DNA of 64,000 bases. Origin: Cerasicoccus frondis. Lineage in GTDB: Bacteria; Verrucomicrobiota; Verrucomicrobiia; Opitutales; Cerasicoccaceae. Below are positions 27,576 to 37,364 of the stretch, piece after piece; within the stretch, counting starts at the first letter, position 1, and every line of letters starts with the position of its first letter. The position numbers and the translations under genes are program-made. The stretch lies in contig JAVDPC010000025.1 of assembly GCA_031296915.1 (NCBI GenBank), positions 1 through 64,000 on the forward strand, in the 5' to 3' direction. The notes beneath the pieces were generated by a model that saw only the letters and a list, made by a program, of their open reading frames with translations, made no database searches and was not told the DNA's origin.

Positions 27576-27658
27576 CGTTTTCTTTTTCCTAATTCATGAT
27601 GGCAGAACTCCCAGTCGAGTCTGTTGCGCTTGAATTCACCTCGAACCCCCTAATCCAT

Positions 27659-30600
27659 ATGCTAAGAATACTCCGTGATTATACCCCCACGTTGTTGCTT
27701 GCTGGCGGCCTATTGATCGGCGCCCAGGCGACGGCTGTAGAAATCATTGTGGATAATACCGATACTGCGCATACCTCATCGAGCGGCGTTTGGTATTTAT
27801 CCAGTTATACCGCAGGCTACTACGGTTCTGATTATCTGCATGATAATAACTCGGGCAAAGGCCAAACGACCTTTACCTTTTCTCCAGAGATTACCACTGC
27901 TGGGCACTATGAAGTTTTCTTGCGTTGGGCGGCATATTCAAACCGACCGACCAATCTGCCTGTCACGGTGAATCATGCGAACGGCTCTGATTCGTTCTAC
28001 ATAGACCAAACGGTTGCCGGTGGCCAGTGGGTGCCTTTGGGCTCCTACGATTTTGCCGCTGGTTCGGCGGGCAATGTCTTCATCGATACATCTGGGACCA
28101 GTGGCTACGTCATTGCGGACGCCATACGTTTGGTTTCAACCGCGCCGACTGCCCCTGGTTTAGTGGCTCAGTGGAATCTAAATGAAGGCCTTGGCGTCGT
28201 GGCTTATGATTCGGCCAACCTGAATGACGCCGTTCTTTATGGTGACGTTGAGTGGACGCAAAGCGGCAAGCAGGGCGGTGCGGCGCTTTTTGACGGAACC
28301 GATGATTGGATTGAAGCCAACGATGCTGCTGAGTTTGGCGGAGATGCCTTAACGCTGGCCTGTTGGTTTAGCCCGCGAACGCTGGACACCGAGCCTCGCG
28401 GCTTGATTTCGAAACGCCTAAGCGCTAGTCAACAGCGTGCGTTCAGCATCTTTATTTGGAATGGGAATCAGCTCTACATCGATATTGGCTACGAACGATT
28501 CGCCACGGGTTATGTGGTCGAAGACCTTCATCGCTGGCATCATATGGCGGTGGTCTTTGATAGTAGCTTGTCGCAAGGCCGCTTGAAGTTATACATTGAT
28601 GGCGCGCTTGAGTTTGAGGCGCAACCAAACGCAACGGAAATTGCCGATACCACCGCATCTCTTTGCATCGGGACCTTGAACGCCAACTATGGGCATTCCT
28701 TTGCCGGTTTCATGGACGATGTGCGCATCTATGATACTGCCTTGGATGCGACGGCTGTTGCTCAGGTAACTGATGAGGGCTCGGTCAGTCAGAAGCTTTA
28801 TTTGGATGCATCGATGATCATTGATGAGACTGCCGCCACGAATATGGAGGCCTTTGTCGATGAACAAGAACTGGTTGGAGATCCGGTTAATGACCTACCG
28901 AACGCCAATTCGCCGTCTTCCAAATATGACATTCCGGCATCCTGGTATTATCCACTGAAAGCGATCATTGACCTTGGAGCAGATCACCAGGTGACGCATG
29001 TGGCTTTCTATGACGCCAATGGGATTGACGATATGACCGTTTCCTACGGCACTCCCTTTAATTGGACCGAGTTGTTCACCGATAACCAGGGCTCTTACAA
29101 TTCCTGGAAAATTTATCCGGTGGATATCAACACTCGATACCTGCAGGTATCGGTTAATTCAGGGGCGGCGACGCCGTTTGAAATTTTGGTTTATGGCTCG
29201 CCAATGGGAACCCGTGAAGCTGAGCCGGAACCGACAGCGCATCAGTTCCCAACGTTCGATCAGTTTCTGGGAGTGAATGCTCAAGGGCGTGACGCCTTAC
29301 ACCGCTTGGAGGCAGTGGGCTTCGTCCGGCAATACCGCAATTGGAGCTATTGCGAGGGGCATGGCAATGCGAGCTATCCGGGCTATCCAAATAATGAAAA
29401 TGGCTTTGCGCCGGCCTGGACAAACGGAAATTACGATAACATCTACGCCCGTTATGCGACCGTCGGGCTGGACATGGTAATGACGATTCAGGATTCGGTG
29501 TACTGGCTCACTGGCGAGAGCAGTGCAGTGAAACCTGTGCTGGAGAATTCCGGTCGTCCTTTCGATGAGCCAGCATCCTATATCGAGCATGCCGACCACA
29601 TGTTTCAAACGGTGGCCCGTTATGGCAGTCAGCCAGTTGCGGATAATCTGCTGAAGTTGCGTGCGAGCAATCCCCGCTACTCAGGCTTGGATTATGTGAC
29701 TTACTACGAGAATTGGAATGAGCAAAACCGCTGGTGGGATGGGCGCCAGGAATACTTCACGCCCTATGAATACGCCGCCATGTCCAGCGCTGACGCCGAT
29801 GGACACCAAGGCGCGTTGGGTTCGGACAAGGGCGTGTGGAACGCTGATCCAAATGCGCAGCATGTCATGGGCGGCATCGTAAAGATGGACCTCGATTACA
29901 TCAAAGCCATGAAGTTCTGGTGTGACCACAATCGCATAGACGGAGAGCCGGCCTGGGATGTGATCAATTTGCATCACTACAGCAACGACCGCGACGGCGA
30001 ACAGCATGTGAATGCGCAGGGCATTTGCCCCGAGGAAGACAACTTGCGTGAAAAGCTGTTGGTCTTCCGTGACTACTGTGATCGCTACCTGCCCGGTGTT
30101 GAGTTGTGGGTGTCTGAGTTTGGCTACGATACGGCCGGAACTTCGCCTCAGCATGCTCCCGCGATTGGCACGTTTACAGCCGAAGAGGTGCAGGCGCAGT
30201 GGATTGTGCGTAGCTTCCTGATCATGGCGGCTGGCGGTGTGGATCGTGCAATGGTCTACAGTCTGGCGGACGACAACTCTGCTTCAACCGGCCTGTATGG
30301 CACCTGCGGTTTGACGTCGGATGAATGGAGTGGCTATCAGCCAAAGCCATCGTGGTGGTATGTTTACACGCTAAAGAACCGCTTGAAGGGTTTGCGCTTT
30401 GAAGCCATTCAAGATTCGGGCAATGACGATGTGTGGATTTACCGCTTTAAGGACGGCAATGACGAGATCAAGGCTTACGCTCTGTGGTGCCCGACGACCG
30501 ACCAGGTGGAGGTGAATGGCTATACCTTGCAATTGCAGGGGGCTCCCACCACCGCTGACCTCGTTACCCTGACGGATGGTGATCCAGACGGCGTTAAGAC

Positions 30601-31102
30601 ACCACTCACGATTAACAATGGCAGTGTTTCGGTGGATGTCAGCGAATGCCCGGTCATTGTCATGATTGATCACACTGAACCTGACTTCGAGCTGACTCAA
30701 AAGCTGACGTTGACGCCAGCGATGGTGACTAACGAATCAGGTCTGGGCGATGCGACCATGATGGTGGACGAGCAGGCCTTGTCCGGAGACCCACGCGAAG
30801 ATAATGGCGGCTCGCCGTCGACTCGCTGGTCGCCTGGCAGTGGCTCCAATAGCGCCTATATTGACCTGGGGCAGGTTCGCAGCATTGATCGCATCTACCT
30901 CTACGATGCATCGAATTCCGGTCCGCTGACGATGGAAATCGGGACGCCAGGCAACTGGACCTTGTTAACGGAGAGCCAAATGACGGGCTACAACTCCTGG
31001 TGGGAATACGTCTACAATGCAGAGACCACCCAAACGCAGTATTTGCGCATCACTCGCACGGGAGGCGCAAACTTCAATGAAATCGTTATCTACGGAAAAT
31101 AA
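27659..31102 (+). CDS. Secreted multidomain glycoside hydrolase with LamG and discoidin-like modules
   Basis: About 1,147 residues from the ATG at 27659, chosen because the signal peptide (LRDYTPTLLLAGGLLIGAQA) begins there; an in-frame ATG at 27596 would add an unlikely leader. In order: a golvesin/xanthan-lyase-like binding domain (about 25-160), a LamG domain (165-375), a discoidin-like domain (380-520), a TIM-barrel-like catalytic region with YENWNEQN (Glu688 presumed acid/base) and LWVSEFGYD (Glu820 presumed nucleophile), and a second copy of the discoidin-like domain at the C-terminus (about 1010-1147). It is paralogous to the 18750-22010 enzyme in the barrel. The substrate is unknown; a decorated marine polysaccharide is an inference. 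The esterase gene follows after a terminator-like hairpin. Confidence 0.85.
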   Translation: MLRILRDYTPTLLLAGGLLIGAQATAVEIIVDNTDTAHTSSSGVWYLSSYTAGYYGSDYLHDNNSGKGQTTFTFSPEITTAGHYEVFLRWAAYSNRPTNLPVTVNHANGSDSFYIDQTVAGGQWVPLGSYDFAAGSAGNVFIDTSGTSGYVIADAIRLVSTAPTAPGLVAQWNLNEGLGVVAYDSANLNDAVLYGDVEWTQSGKQGGAALFDGTDDWIEANDAAEFGGDALTLACWFSPRTLDTEPRGLISKRLSASQQRAFSIFIWNGNQLYIDIGYERFATGYVVEDLHRWHHMAVVFDSSLSQGRLKLYIDGALEFEAQPNATEIADTTASLCIGTLNANYGHSFAGFMDDVRIYDTALDATAVAQVTDEGSVSQKLYLDASMIIDETAATNMEAFVDEQELVGDPVNDLPNANSPSSKYDIPASWYYPLKAIIDLGADHQVTHVAFYDANGIDDMTVSYGTPFNWTELFTDNQGSYNSWKIYPVDINTRYLQVSVNSGAATPFEILVYGSPMGTREAEPEPTAHQFPTFDQFLGVNAQGRDALHRLEAVGFVRQYRNWSYCEGHGNASYPGYPNNENGFAPAWTNGNYDNIYARYATVGLDMVMTIQDSVYWLTGESSAVKPVLENSGRPFDEPASYIEHADHMFQTVARYGSQPVADNLLKLRASNPRYSGLDYVTYYENWNEQNRWWDGRQEYFTPYEYAAMSSADADGHQGALGSDKGVWNADPNAQHVMGGIVKMDLDYIKAMKFWCDHNRIDGEPAWDVINLHHYSNDRDGEQHVNAQGICPEEDNLREKLLVFRDYCDRYLPGVELWVSEFGYDTAGTSPQHAPAIGTFTAEEVQAQWIVRSFLIMAAGGVDRAMVYSLADDNSASTGLYGTCGLTSDEWSGYQPKPSWWYVYTLKNRLKGLRFEAIQDSGNDDVWIYRFKDGNDEIKAYALWCPTTDQVEVNGYTLQLQGAPTTADLVTLTDGDPDGVKTPLTINNGSVSVDVSECPVIVMIDHTEPDFELTQKLTLTPAMVTNESGLGDATMMVDEQALSGDPREDNGGSPSTRWSPGSGSNSAYIDLGQVRSIDRIYLYDASNSGPLTMEIGTPGNWTLLTESQMTGYNSWWEYVYNAETTQTQYLRITRTGGANFNEIVIYGK

Positions 31103-31131
31103 TGTGTAGTAACGCTTGCTGATGTAGAATC

Positions 31132-31179
31132 GTGGCGGAGTCCTGCTGGGGTGCTAGGGCTCCGCCACACCTCTTTTTC
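31132..31179 (+). terminator. Intrinsic terminator between glycosidase and esterase genes
   Basis: GTGGCGGAG (31132-31140) pairs perfectly with CTCCGCCAC (31160-31168) and is followed by a T-rich run, just before the esterase ATG. It may attenuate rather than fully stop transcription into the next gene. Confidence 0.75.
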
Positions 31180-31184
31180 GAATT

Positions 31185-34100
31185 ATGAGAAAACAAATCG
31201 CTTTAGTTCTCGGTCTGCTTGGGATGCTGTTGACGACGGAGAAAATCGCTCATGCGGAAAACCAGTATCTGGTCTCGTCGGTCGATGGCGGTATGCCTTA
31301 CCTGCTGCATGTGCCCGATGAGTATGATGAAAATCCGGACAAATACTATCCGACCATCATTTATTTACATGGTTATGGTGAGCGTTGCCAGCCGAGCTCT
31401 TATGGCACGACGGATGAGTTGAGCTCTTTGGAAAACGCCAGCGCTATCCCGCCGCGTTTAGTGAGAGATGGCTACCCGATGAGCGCCGAGATTGACGGTG
31501 AAACCGAATACTTCATTATTATTTCACCGCAGATTCGCAGCAATCGAGGGCATTGGAATGCGTCAGATGTTGTGGGTTTATTAGACGAAGTTTCGGAGAG
31601 CGTGCGCATTGATTCCACGCGTGTCTATTTGACGGGATTTAGCTTTGGAGGAACAGGCGTTTGGCGCGTGTTGGGCGAATCTGCAAACGAGCCAAATCGT
31701 TTTGCTGCTGCGGCTCCCGTATGTGGTTGGAACAACGTATCGAGCAGCTATGACACCATTGCCAACCACCGTGTGGCGATCTGGGCATTTAGTGGTTTGA
31801 GTGACACCACAGAGCATACGCCAGAGCGTATCCTGGTGTCGAATCGAGAGTTGCGTGAACGCTTACCCGAAGCGGATCATCTGGTAACGATGTATGCTGG
31901 CGTTGGGCATTCATCGAGCCGTCCGTACAACACAGGCAATTACTACCATGACCCAAACCTTTATCAGTGGTTTTTGCAGCACACATTGCAGGAGTCGGGG
32001 CCAGTCATCCGAACGAATTTTGCAACCGATGCGCAGGTCGTCGCCACGGCTGGCGATGTAATGGGCTCTTACGATGCTGGCAGAGTAAAGAGTAATCAAA
32101 GTACTTTTTGGGCCTCGGATACGGACGACTACAACAATAAGTGGGTGATGCTGGACCTGGGCGCCGTGAGAAATGTGGACCAAATCTATTTGCGTTTTGG
32201 CTCATCGACTAGCTCCTCTCTGCAGCCCGTATCTCCCTCGGGCGCCATAGACTCGGTCGAAGCTTCTTCTACCTCTGGTCGCATACGCATCTATGCGCCA
32301 GATCATGCGAGACGCTCTGGCTCCGGGTCTATTCCCGCTCATCAAATTTGGGTTAAAGATACGGACGGCTATGATGGCGGCCCCTATACAGTGCGTAAGG
32401 TGAATAGCTCCAGTTCGAGCAATCCCGATGGATGGTTTGAGATTGATGGTGACTTCACTGACACAAGCACCGGGACATGGTATACGCTCAACCAGACGAT
32501 TGCGGCCTATGAAGTCGAATGCAGCCTGGATGGAGAAACCTGGACTTTACTCGCTGATGAAGATGACAACTACGAATTTAACCGGCAGCATAAGTTTGTA
32601 GAAACAGCGATGCGATATGTGCGCGTGAATGTGCAACGGGCCAACCGTATGGACCTGCCTGAGTTCGAGCACGAAGCGCGAATCTACGAAATGCAAGTGC
32701 TGGAGGCAGCCACGCCGGTGGATTTGCCGGAAGCTCCCATTGGCTTTTCGACGGATACGATAACCTCAGGTGGCGCTGCGCTTATCTGGGACGCAGTTGA
32801 TGGGGTTGTGGCTGGTTATCATTTATACTGGTCGACGGATGGCATTATGCCGAGTGAGCCAAGTGCTTCGCTGGGCAGTGCGGAAACGACGTTCATTGCC
32901 AGTGGATTAATGCCGGATACCGAATACACATTCTGGCTGACGGCATTCAATTCCACCGGGGAATCAGAGCCAGCTAGCATTTCCTTCACCACCTTGGAAT
33001 TGCAGCCTCCAGCTTCTCCAGGATCTCTTCAAGCGACGGGAGTCGGAGCGACTGCATTGACCTTATCCTGGGACGATCTCGCGGACAATGAAGAAGGTTA
33101 CCTTGTCTACTATAGCGTGTCAGATTCTCAACCTGCTGATCCACAGATCACTTTGCCTGCAGATTCGACGAGCTGCTTTATCGAGGGGTTAAGTGCGAGC
33201 ACAACTTATTATTTCTGGGTTTTAGCAGAGAATGAAGTGGGACAGTCAGCCGTAGCGCAGACGAGCGTCACAACGGCAGAGCCATTGGGGGATCTTGGCA
33301 TTGGTCTGTTGTCATACTGGAAGTTAGATGAGGAATCAGGATCGAGCGTATTTGACACACAGGGGTTGGCCGATGGCGCCTTAGCAGGCGATGCCACGAG
33401 AATTCAGGATGGCGTTTCTGAAGGGGGAGTTCAATTAGCGGGCGACAACGACTGGATCGAAATTCCCCATCGCGACGAATACAGCGGCGAGGCTATGAGC
33501 GTTTCTATGTGGATTCGTCCCGAGTCGGTGGATGATCAACCGCGCGGCATTATCTCAAAGCGGGCAGGGACGGCGTCCACGCAGAAAGCGTTTGGCATTT
33601 TCTCTTATGCCCGGGGCGAACTCTACATCGATGTTGGCAGCGCGCGCGATGACACCGACTATTTTCTAGAGGCATCCACTGAATGGCGGCATCTAGCGTT
33701 GGTTTTTGATGGAAGCATCGAATCAGGCGACAATACGTGGCTGTATTTGGACGGCGTAGCCATCTACTCTGGCGCTTTTGATGTTACCAGTGTTCCAAAT
33801 CTGGATTGCCCCATCACGCTGGGCATTCTCAATACAAACTATGGGAACGGCTTTATGGGCGATATTGACGAGGTGCGTATTTACAGTCGCGCGTTAAGCC
33901 AGCTCGAAGTCGAATATTTGGCGGAAGTCCCAGAGCCTGATTACGAAGGCTATGAGAGTTGGTTAACGGAGTACTTGAGCGGAGTTGATGCTGCTGAGCA
34001 GGGAATGCTGGCGGACGCTGATGGAGATGGTGTCATCAATTTGCTGGAGTATGCCTTGATGACGGACCCCACCTCAGGCGCCCGGGAAAAGCCAATTGAG

Positions 34101-34394
34101 GTCGTGACGGTCGAGGATGATGGGCAGCGTTATTTTGCATTTGCCTACCGGCGTCTGGCTGGTGGCGCTGGAGACGACGTCGATGGTTACTCTGTCGGGG
34201 GCGTTGTTTATCAGCTTCTGGTTAGCTCGAGTTTGGGCGCCTCCAGTTGGGCTAGCGGCAGCGGATATTTCGAATTATCTGGAGAGCCGGTTGACCATGG
34301 CGATGGCTCTGAAACAGTCATTCTGCAATCCTTAGAGCCAATTACGAATGAGGCTCCTTTATTTCTAAAATTAAGTGTAACGGCGGCAGAATGA
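31185..34394 (+). CDS. Secreted multidomain carbohydrate esterase-like hydrolase
   Basis: 1,069 residues. A signal peptide (MRKQIALVLGLLGMLLTTEK, cut near AHA) leads into an alpha/beta-hydrolase (about 25-265) with oxyanion-side HGYGE, nucleophile Ser153 in GFSFGG, Asp207 in GLSDTTE and His242 in GVGHSS, as in feruloyl/acetyl-xylan esterases and polyhydroxybutyrate-depolymerase-like enzymes. A discoidin-like region (275-510), two FN3 domains (about 514-605 and 607-695) and a LamG domain (705-910), very like the one in the upstream glycosidase, follow. The last 150 residues share a C-terminal domain with the giant protein at 284. It probably removes ester decorations from the polysaccharide attacked by the neighbouring glycosidases; bond and substrate are not determined. 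Confidence 0.85.
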   Translation: MRKQIALVLGLLGMLLTTEKIAHAENQYLVSSVDGGMPYLLHVPDEYDENPDKYYPTIIYLHGYGERCQPSSYGTTDELSSLENASAIPPRLVRDGYPMSAEIDGETEYFIIISPQIRSNRGHWNASDVVGLLDEVSESVRIDSTRVYLTGFSFGGTGVWRVLGESANEPNRFAAAAPVCGWNNVSSSYDTIANHRVAIWAFSGLSDTTEHTPERILVSNRELRERLPEADHLVTMYAGVGHSSSRPYNTGNYYHDPNLYQWFLQHTLQESGPVIRTNFATDAQVVATAGDVMGSYDAGRVKSNQSTFWASDTDDYNNKWVMLDLGAVRNVDQIYLRFGSSTSSSLQPVSPSGAIDSVEASSTSGRIRIYAPDHARRSGSGSIPAHQIWVKDTDGYDGGPYTVRKVNSSSSSNPDGWFEIDGDFTDTSTGTWYTLNQTIAAYEVECSLDGETWTLLADEDDNYEFNRQHKFVETAMRYVRVNVQRANRMDLPEFEHEARIYEMQVLEAATPVDLPEAPIGFSTDTITSGGAALIWDAVDGVVAGYHLYWSTDGIMPSEPSASLGSAETTFIASGLMPDTEYTFWLTAFNSTGESEPASISFTTLELQPPASPGSLQATGVGATALTLSWDDLADNEEGYLVYYSVSDSQPADPQITLPADSTSCFIEGLSASTTYYFWVLAENEVGQSAVAQTSVTTAEPLGDLGIGLLSYWKLDEESGSSVFDTQGLADGALAGDATRIQDGVSEGGVQLAGDNDWIEIPHRDEYSGEAMSVSMWIRPESVDDQPRGIISKRAGTASTQKAFGIFSYARGELYIDVGSARDDTDYFLEASTEWRHLALVFDGSIESGDNTWLYLDGVAIYSGAFDVTSVPNLDCPITLGILNTNYGNGFMGDIDEVRIYSRALSQLEVEYLAEVPEPDYEGYESWLTEYLSGVDAAEQGMLADADGDGVINLLEYALMTDPTSGAREKPIEVVTVEDDGQRYFAFAYRRLAGGAGDDVDGYSVGGVVYQLLVSSSLGASSWASGSGYFELSGEPVDHGDGSETVILQSLEPITNEAPLFLKLSVTAAE

Positions 34395-34418
34395 TCTGTT
34401 CGGCAGTCTTCAACACTG

Positions 34419-34434
34419 AAGTGATCTATTAATT
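34419..34434. promoter_or_regulatory. Candidate regulator site shared with 22173
   Basis: AAGTGATCTATTAATT differs at one of 16 positions from 22173-22188. It lies between the esterase stop and the TPR lipoprotein gene, so both loci may answer to one regulator. Confidence 0.4.
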
Positions 34435-34491
34435 GCGAGTCAGAGCTTGGCAATTTCCTGGCTCTGGCCCGTAATATTTGTTATTCATTGA

Positions 34492-35442
34492 GTGAGGAAT
34501 TTTTTGATTTTAGACCAAGTGCCTAGAGTAGCTTCATCCCTTTTTTTTAAGACGACCAACTGGTTCGCGGGCGTGTGCTTAGCGCTGCTGGTTGTTGGCT
34601 GTTCTGGTGATAGCCGTTTCGAAGGGACAGCGGAGGAGCAGGTCGATAAAGGCATTCAGTACCTGTCGATTTTCAATTTTGAGGAAGGCTATCATTTGCT
34701 TTCGCATGCCCAGCCGTTGTTGACTCCCGATCAGGATAAATGGGCTCTGGCTACTTATAGTTTAGGGGTGGCGACTTGGCATAAGGCGCCGCCCACGGGC
34801 GAGTCGCTGAAGCAGGCCGAAGCGCTTTTTAGGCAGGTTGTTGAGACGAAACCGGAATCTGCATACGCCGCTAGCGCTTTGTTGGACCTGGGGCGCTTGG
34901 CGGAGGTGTCAGACTACATTGATGATCCTGCTGACGTTGATTCAGCGAGAGGCTATTACGAGCAAGTGCGCAGTCAATTCCCGGGCACAGAGTGGTCCAC
35001 TCGCGCTACGCTTTACCTGGCTCAAAGCAAAGCGCAGACGTTTGAGCGTGATCAGGTAGAGGAGGCGGTTGCTTCGTTGGAAGCTGAGATCGGTCGGGAT
35101 CCCACTGGTCCGTGGGTAGGGATTTTGAGCCAATACCTCGCTCAATTATACGCCTTCTATTTGGACGATCCCGCCAACGGACTACAGGCGTATGAACGTG
35201 CGGTTCGTGCTGGTTTGCCGCGTCCGGTGGACGAAGATATGTCGCTTTGGCAATTTGCTTTATTGGCTGAAGATGCGGGAGAGTATCAGCTGGCCGTGGA
35301 GCTTTACCGACGAATTGTGCATGATTTCCCCCGTAGCATTTATGGAACCGTGGCGGAGCAGCGCGCCGACAAACTGGTGAGTGAGCATCCCGAGATTGAC
35401 CGTGTTTTTCCTGATCTAAGTGACGCGGAGGCACTGAGGTAG
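34492..35442 (+). CDS. TPR-type lipoprotein
   Basis: About 316 residues. Reading can start at GTG 34492, or at TTG 34504, which has GAGGA six bases upstream and may be better. An N-terminal hydrophobic segment ends in a lipobox (LALLVVGC), predicting a lipid-anchored periplasmic protein. The rest is helical with tetratricopeptide-like repeats (ALATYSLGVATWHKA; YAASALLDLGRLAEV; ATLYLAQSKA; YQLAVELYRRIVHDFPRS), a scaffold for protein-protein contacts. It is followed 19 bases later by the solute-binding protein, so the two are probably co-transcribed. It could be a partner of that protein or of the downstream pseudopilin (inference). Confidence 0.78.
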   Translation: MRNFLILDQVPRVASSLFFKTTNWFAGVCLALLVVGCSGDSRFEGTAEEQVDKGIQYLSIFNFEEGYHLLSHAQPLLTPDQDKWALATYSLGVATWHKAPPTGESLKQAEALFRQVVETKPESAYAASALLDLGRLAEVSDYIDDPADVDSARGYYEQVRSQFPGTEWSTRATLYLAQSKAQTFERDQVEEAVASLEAEIGRDPTGPWVGILSQYLAQLYAFYLDDPANGLQAYERAVRAGLPRPVDEDMSLWQFALLAEDAGEYQLAVELYRRIVHDFPRSIYGTVAEQRADKLVSEHPEIDRVFPDLSDAEALR

Positions 35443-35461
35443 CATCCGCAGAAAACGTGAT

Positions 35462-37294
35462 ATGAAGAAGATAAATAGCAATTGGATCGGAGTCGCCATT
35501 CTGATCGCTGCATATGTATTCAGCGCAGGGCGCTTTCTTTATGTATCGCACGGATTGAATTCCAGTGAATCGGAGGACAGCGGTCAGAAGATTATTCGCA
35601 TCGCCCACTGGCTTCTCGAACCTGGCGTGCGTGAAAGCCTGCAAGCGGCGATTGATGAATACGAGGCATTGCCCCACGTAAAAGAGCAAAACATCAAGAT
35701 ACTCCAAGCGCCGATACCCCAACGGATGTTTAACCAGTTTATGAACGTCCATTTGATCAGCGGGACCGCGCCGGATATCGCAATCAAGGGGGGCAGCGAA
35801 TTGGTGAAAGGCAATGCGTTGGCGAAGTTCTACACGCCTATCGGCAGCTATGTGAATGAGCCGAATCCGTATAACGCGCCCGAGTATCAAAGAGAGGGAT
35901 TATCGGATGAGGAGTCACAGTATCTTGAGACGACTCCCTGGAAGGAAACTTTTTTTGACGACTTACAGGGTGGATACGAAGAAATGCTCAGCGATTATTA
36001 CGCAATTCCTATTTCGACATGGGGAGGATTTCGGGTCATTTACAATCTCGATATTTTGGAGAAAGTGAAAGTATTCGCTTTCAAACAATCGCAGTTGGAA
36101 CCAATGCCGGAATGGCTGGCGCAATTGTGGCGCACTCCAGATAATCCGGATGGGTATTTATCCGAAGCATCTGGACTAGAGTGGCTGGGCAACGATTCCG
36201 TTCCGCAGACGATGGGGCAGTTCATTCTCTACTGCCGCGCAATTCAGGTTTATGCCGATGCAGAGGGCTTGCGATACCTGAGCCCTATTGCTGGCAGTCG
36301 CTATTTTGGTAATCTAATCATGCGCCAATACGAGCGTGAGTTCTTGTCCAATTATTGGAAGGAACTGGATTTTGAGCCAGGCACCAAGCTTCATTCGATG
36401 GAAGTCTTGTCAGGTTATACGGATGGAAAATGGGACTTCGATGCGCCTTCCATACGGGCATACTTTGAATTCGCCAAACTGATTGCGACATTCTATCCGA
36501 ATGGATTTCTAGGGATGGACCGTGAGCAGGCGCAGCGCCGCTTTGTGCTGGGACAAGCGGCGATCATTACGACGGGCGCGTGGGATGTGCAGAGTATTTA
36601 TGGCGGCATCGCAGAGCGTGATAATCCGGAAGACCGTTTTAATGTGGAGATTGCGCTAAAGCCATTGCCGGGCGAAGATGAACGCTGGTCGGAATTCGTG
36701 ACCATGCGGATCTCCGAGGCAGAAACGAAGGGACAGGTGCCTTTTGCGATTAACAAGCAAACCAAACACTTTGACTGGGCGCTCGATTTTCTCAAGTTCC
36801 TGACGTCTCACCGAATCAACGAAAAATACAACGAATCGGCTGGTCGTTTACCGGTGATCGTTGGCGCCAAGCCTCCGGAGGTCGTGAAAGCCTTTGCGCC
36901 TCATGCGCATGGCATTCCGCAATGGTTTGCGATGGATTTTGGCAAAGAAGGTCTGCCGCCAACGGTCAAGTCCGCGTGGTCTACAAACTTCAAATCATAC
37001 ATGGTTGGCGATATTGAATACGACGAAGTCAAACGTAGCATGATTGAGGTTTTGGAAAACCCGAGAATCGGCATTGAGCGAGCCTGGGTTACTTCATTGC
37101 AGCATGAGCAGGACAAGTCCCGTGACAATGATCGCGCCATTTCAATCGAGAGATTGAATTCACTCCTTGGTTCCGCCGAAGCCGCGAAGCGCGAGCAATC
37201 ATTATTTTATTTAGGGTTAATCGAAGACGAAGGCGTTCAGCTTCAGCGCTGGTGGCACAAGCAGTACCCTGATGAGCCTTTTCCAGCTTTTTAA
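35462..37294 (+). CDS. Membrane-tethered family-1 extracellular solute-binding protein
   Basis: 610 residues. One N-terminal hydrophobic helix (WIGVAILIAAYVFSAGRFLY) with no clear cleavage site or lipobox suggests a membrane anchor. The remainder reads as a sugar-type binding protein: IIRIAHWLLEPGVRESLQAA, GTAPDIAIKGG, WGGFRVIYNLDILEKV, FVLGQAAIITTGAWDV. This is larger than usual (400-450 residues), with about 150 extra residues including a charged C-terminus. No ABC permease or ATPase gene is adjacent or elsewhere in the window, which is unusual. It is probably co-transcribed with the TPR lipoprotein gene. The ligand is likely an oligosaccharide (context inference). Confidence 0.83.
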   Translation: MKKINSNWIGVAILIAAYVFSAGRFLYVSHGLNSSESEDSGQKIIRIAHWLLEPGVRESLQAAIDEYEALPHVKEQNIKILQAPIPQRMFNQFMNVHLISGTAPDIAIKGGSELVKGNALAKFYTPIGSYVNEPNPYNAPEYQREGLSDEESQYLETTPWKETFFDDLQGGYEEMLSDYYAIPISTWGGFRVIYNLDILEKVKVFAFKQSQLEPMPEWLAQLWRTPDNPDGYLSEASGLEWLGNDSVPQTMGQFILYCRAIQVYADAEGLRYLSPIAGSRYFGNLIMRQYEREFLSNYWKELDFEPGTKLHSMEVLSGYTDGKWDFDAPSIRAYFEFAKLIATFYPNGFLGMDREQAQRRFVLGQAAIITTGAWDVQSIYGGIAERDNPEDRFNVEIALKPLPGEDERWSEFVTMRISEAETKGQVPFAINKQTKHFDWALDFLKFLTSHRINEKYNESAGRLPVIVGAKPPEVVKAFAPHAHGIPQWFAMDFGKEGLPPTVKSAWSTNFKSYMVGDIEYDEVKRSMIEVLENPRIGIERAWVTSLQHEQDKSRDNDRAISIERLNSLLGSAEAAKREQSLFYLGLIEDEGVQLQRWWHKQYPDEPFPAF

Positions 37295-37364
37295 AGATCA
37301 GGAAGCAAAGCATTTCTTCTGACGCTTAGCGTTCACCACGCACCATTACTCCACGAAGAATAGT

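Larger units (their letters stand above)
27242..27658. other. Upstream regulatory region of the large glycosidase gene
   Basis: About 420 AT-rich bases without a convincing gene. They hold two related palindromic sites (27377-27398 and 27554-27575) whose centres are about 177 bases apart, close to an integral number of helical turns. Confidence 0.6.
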
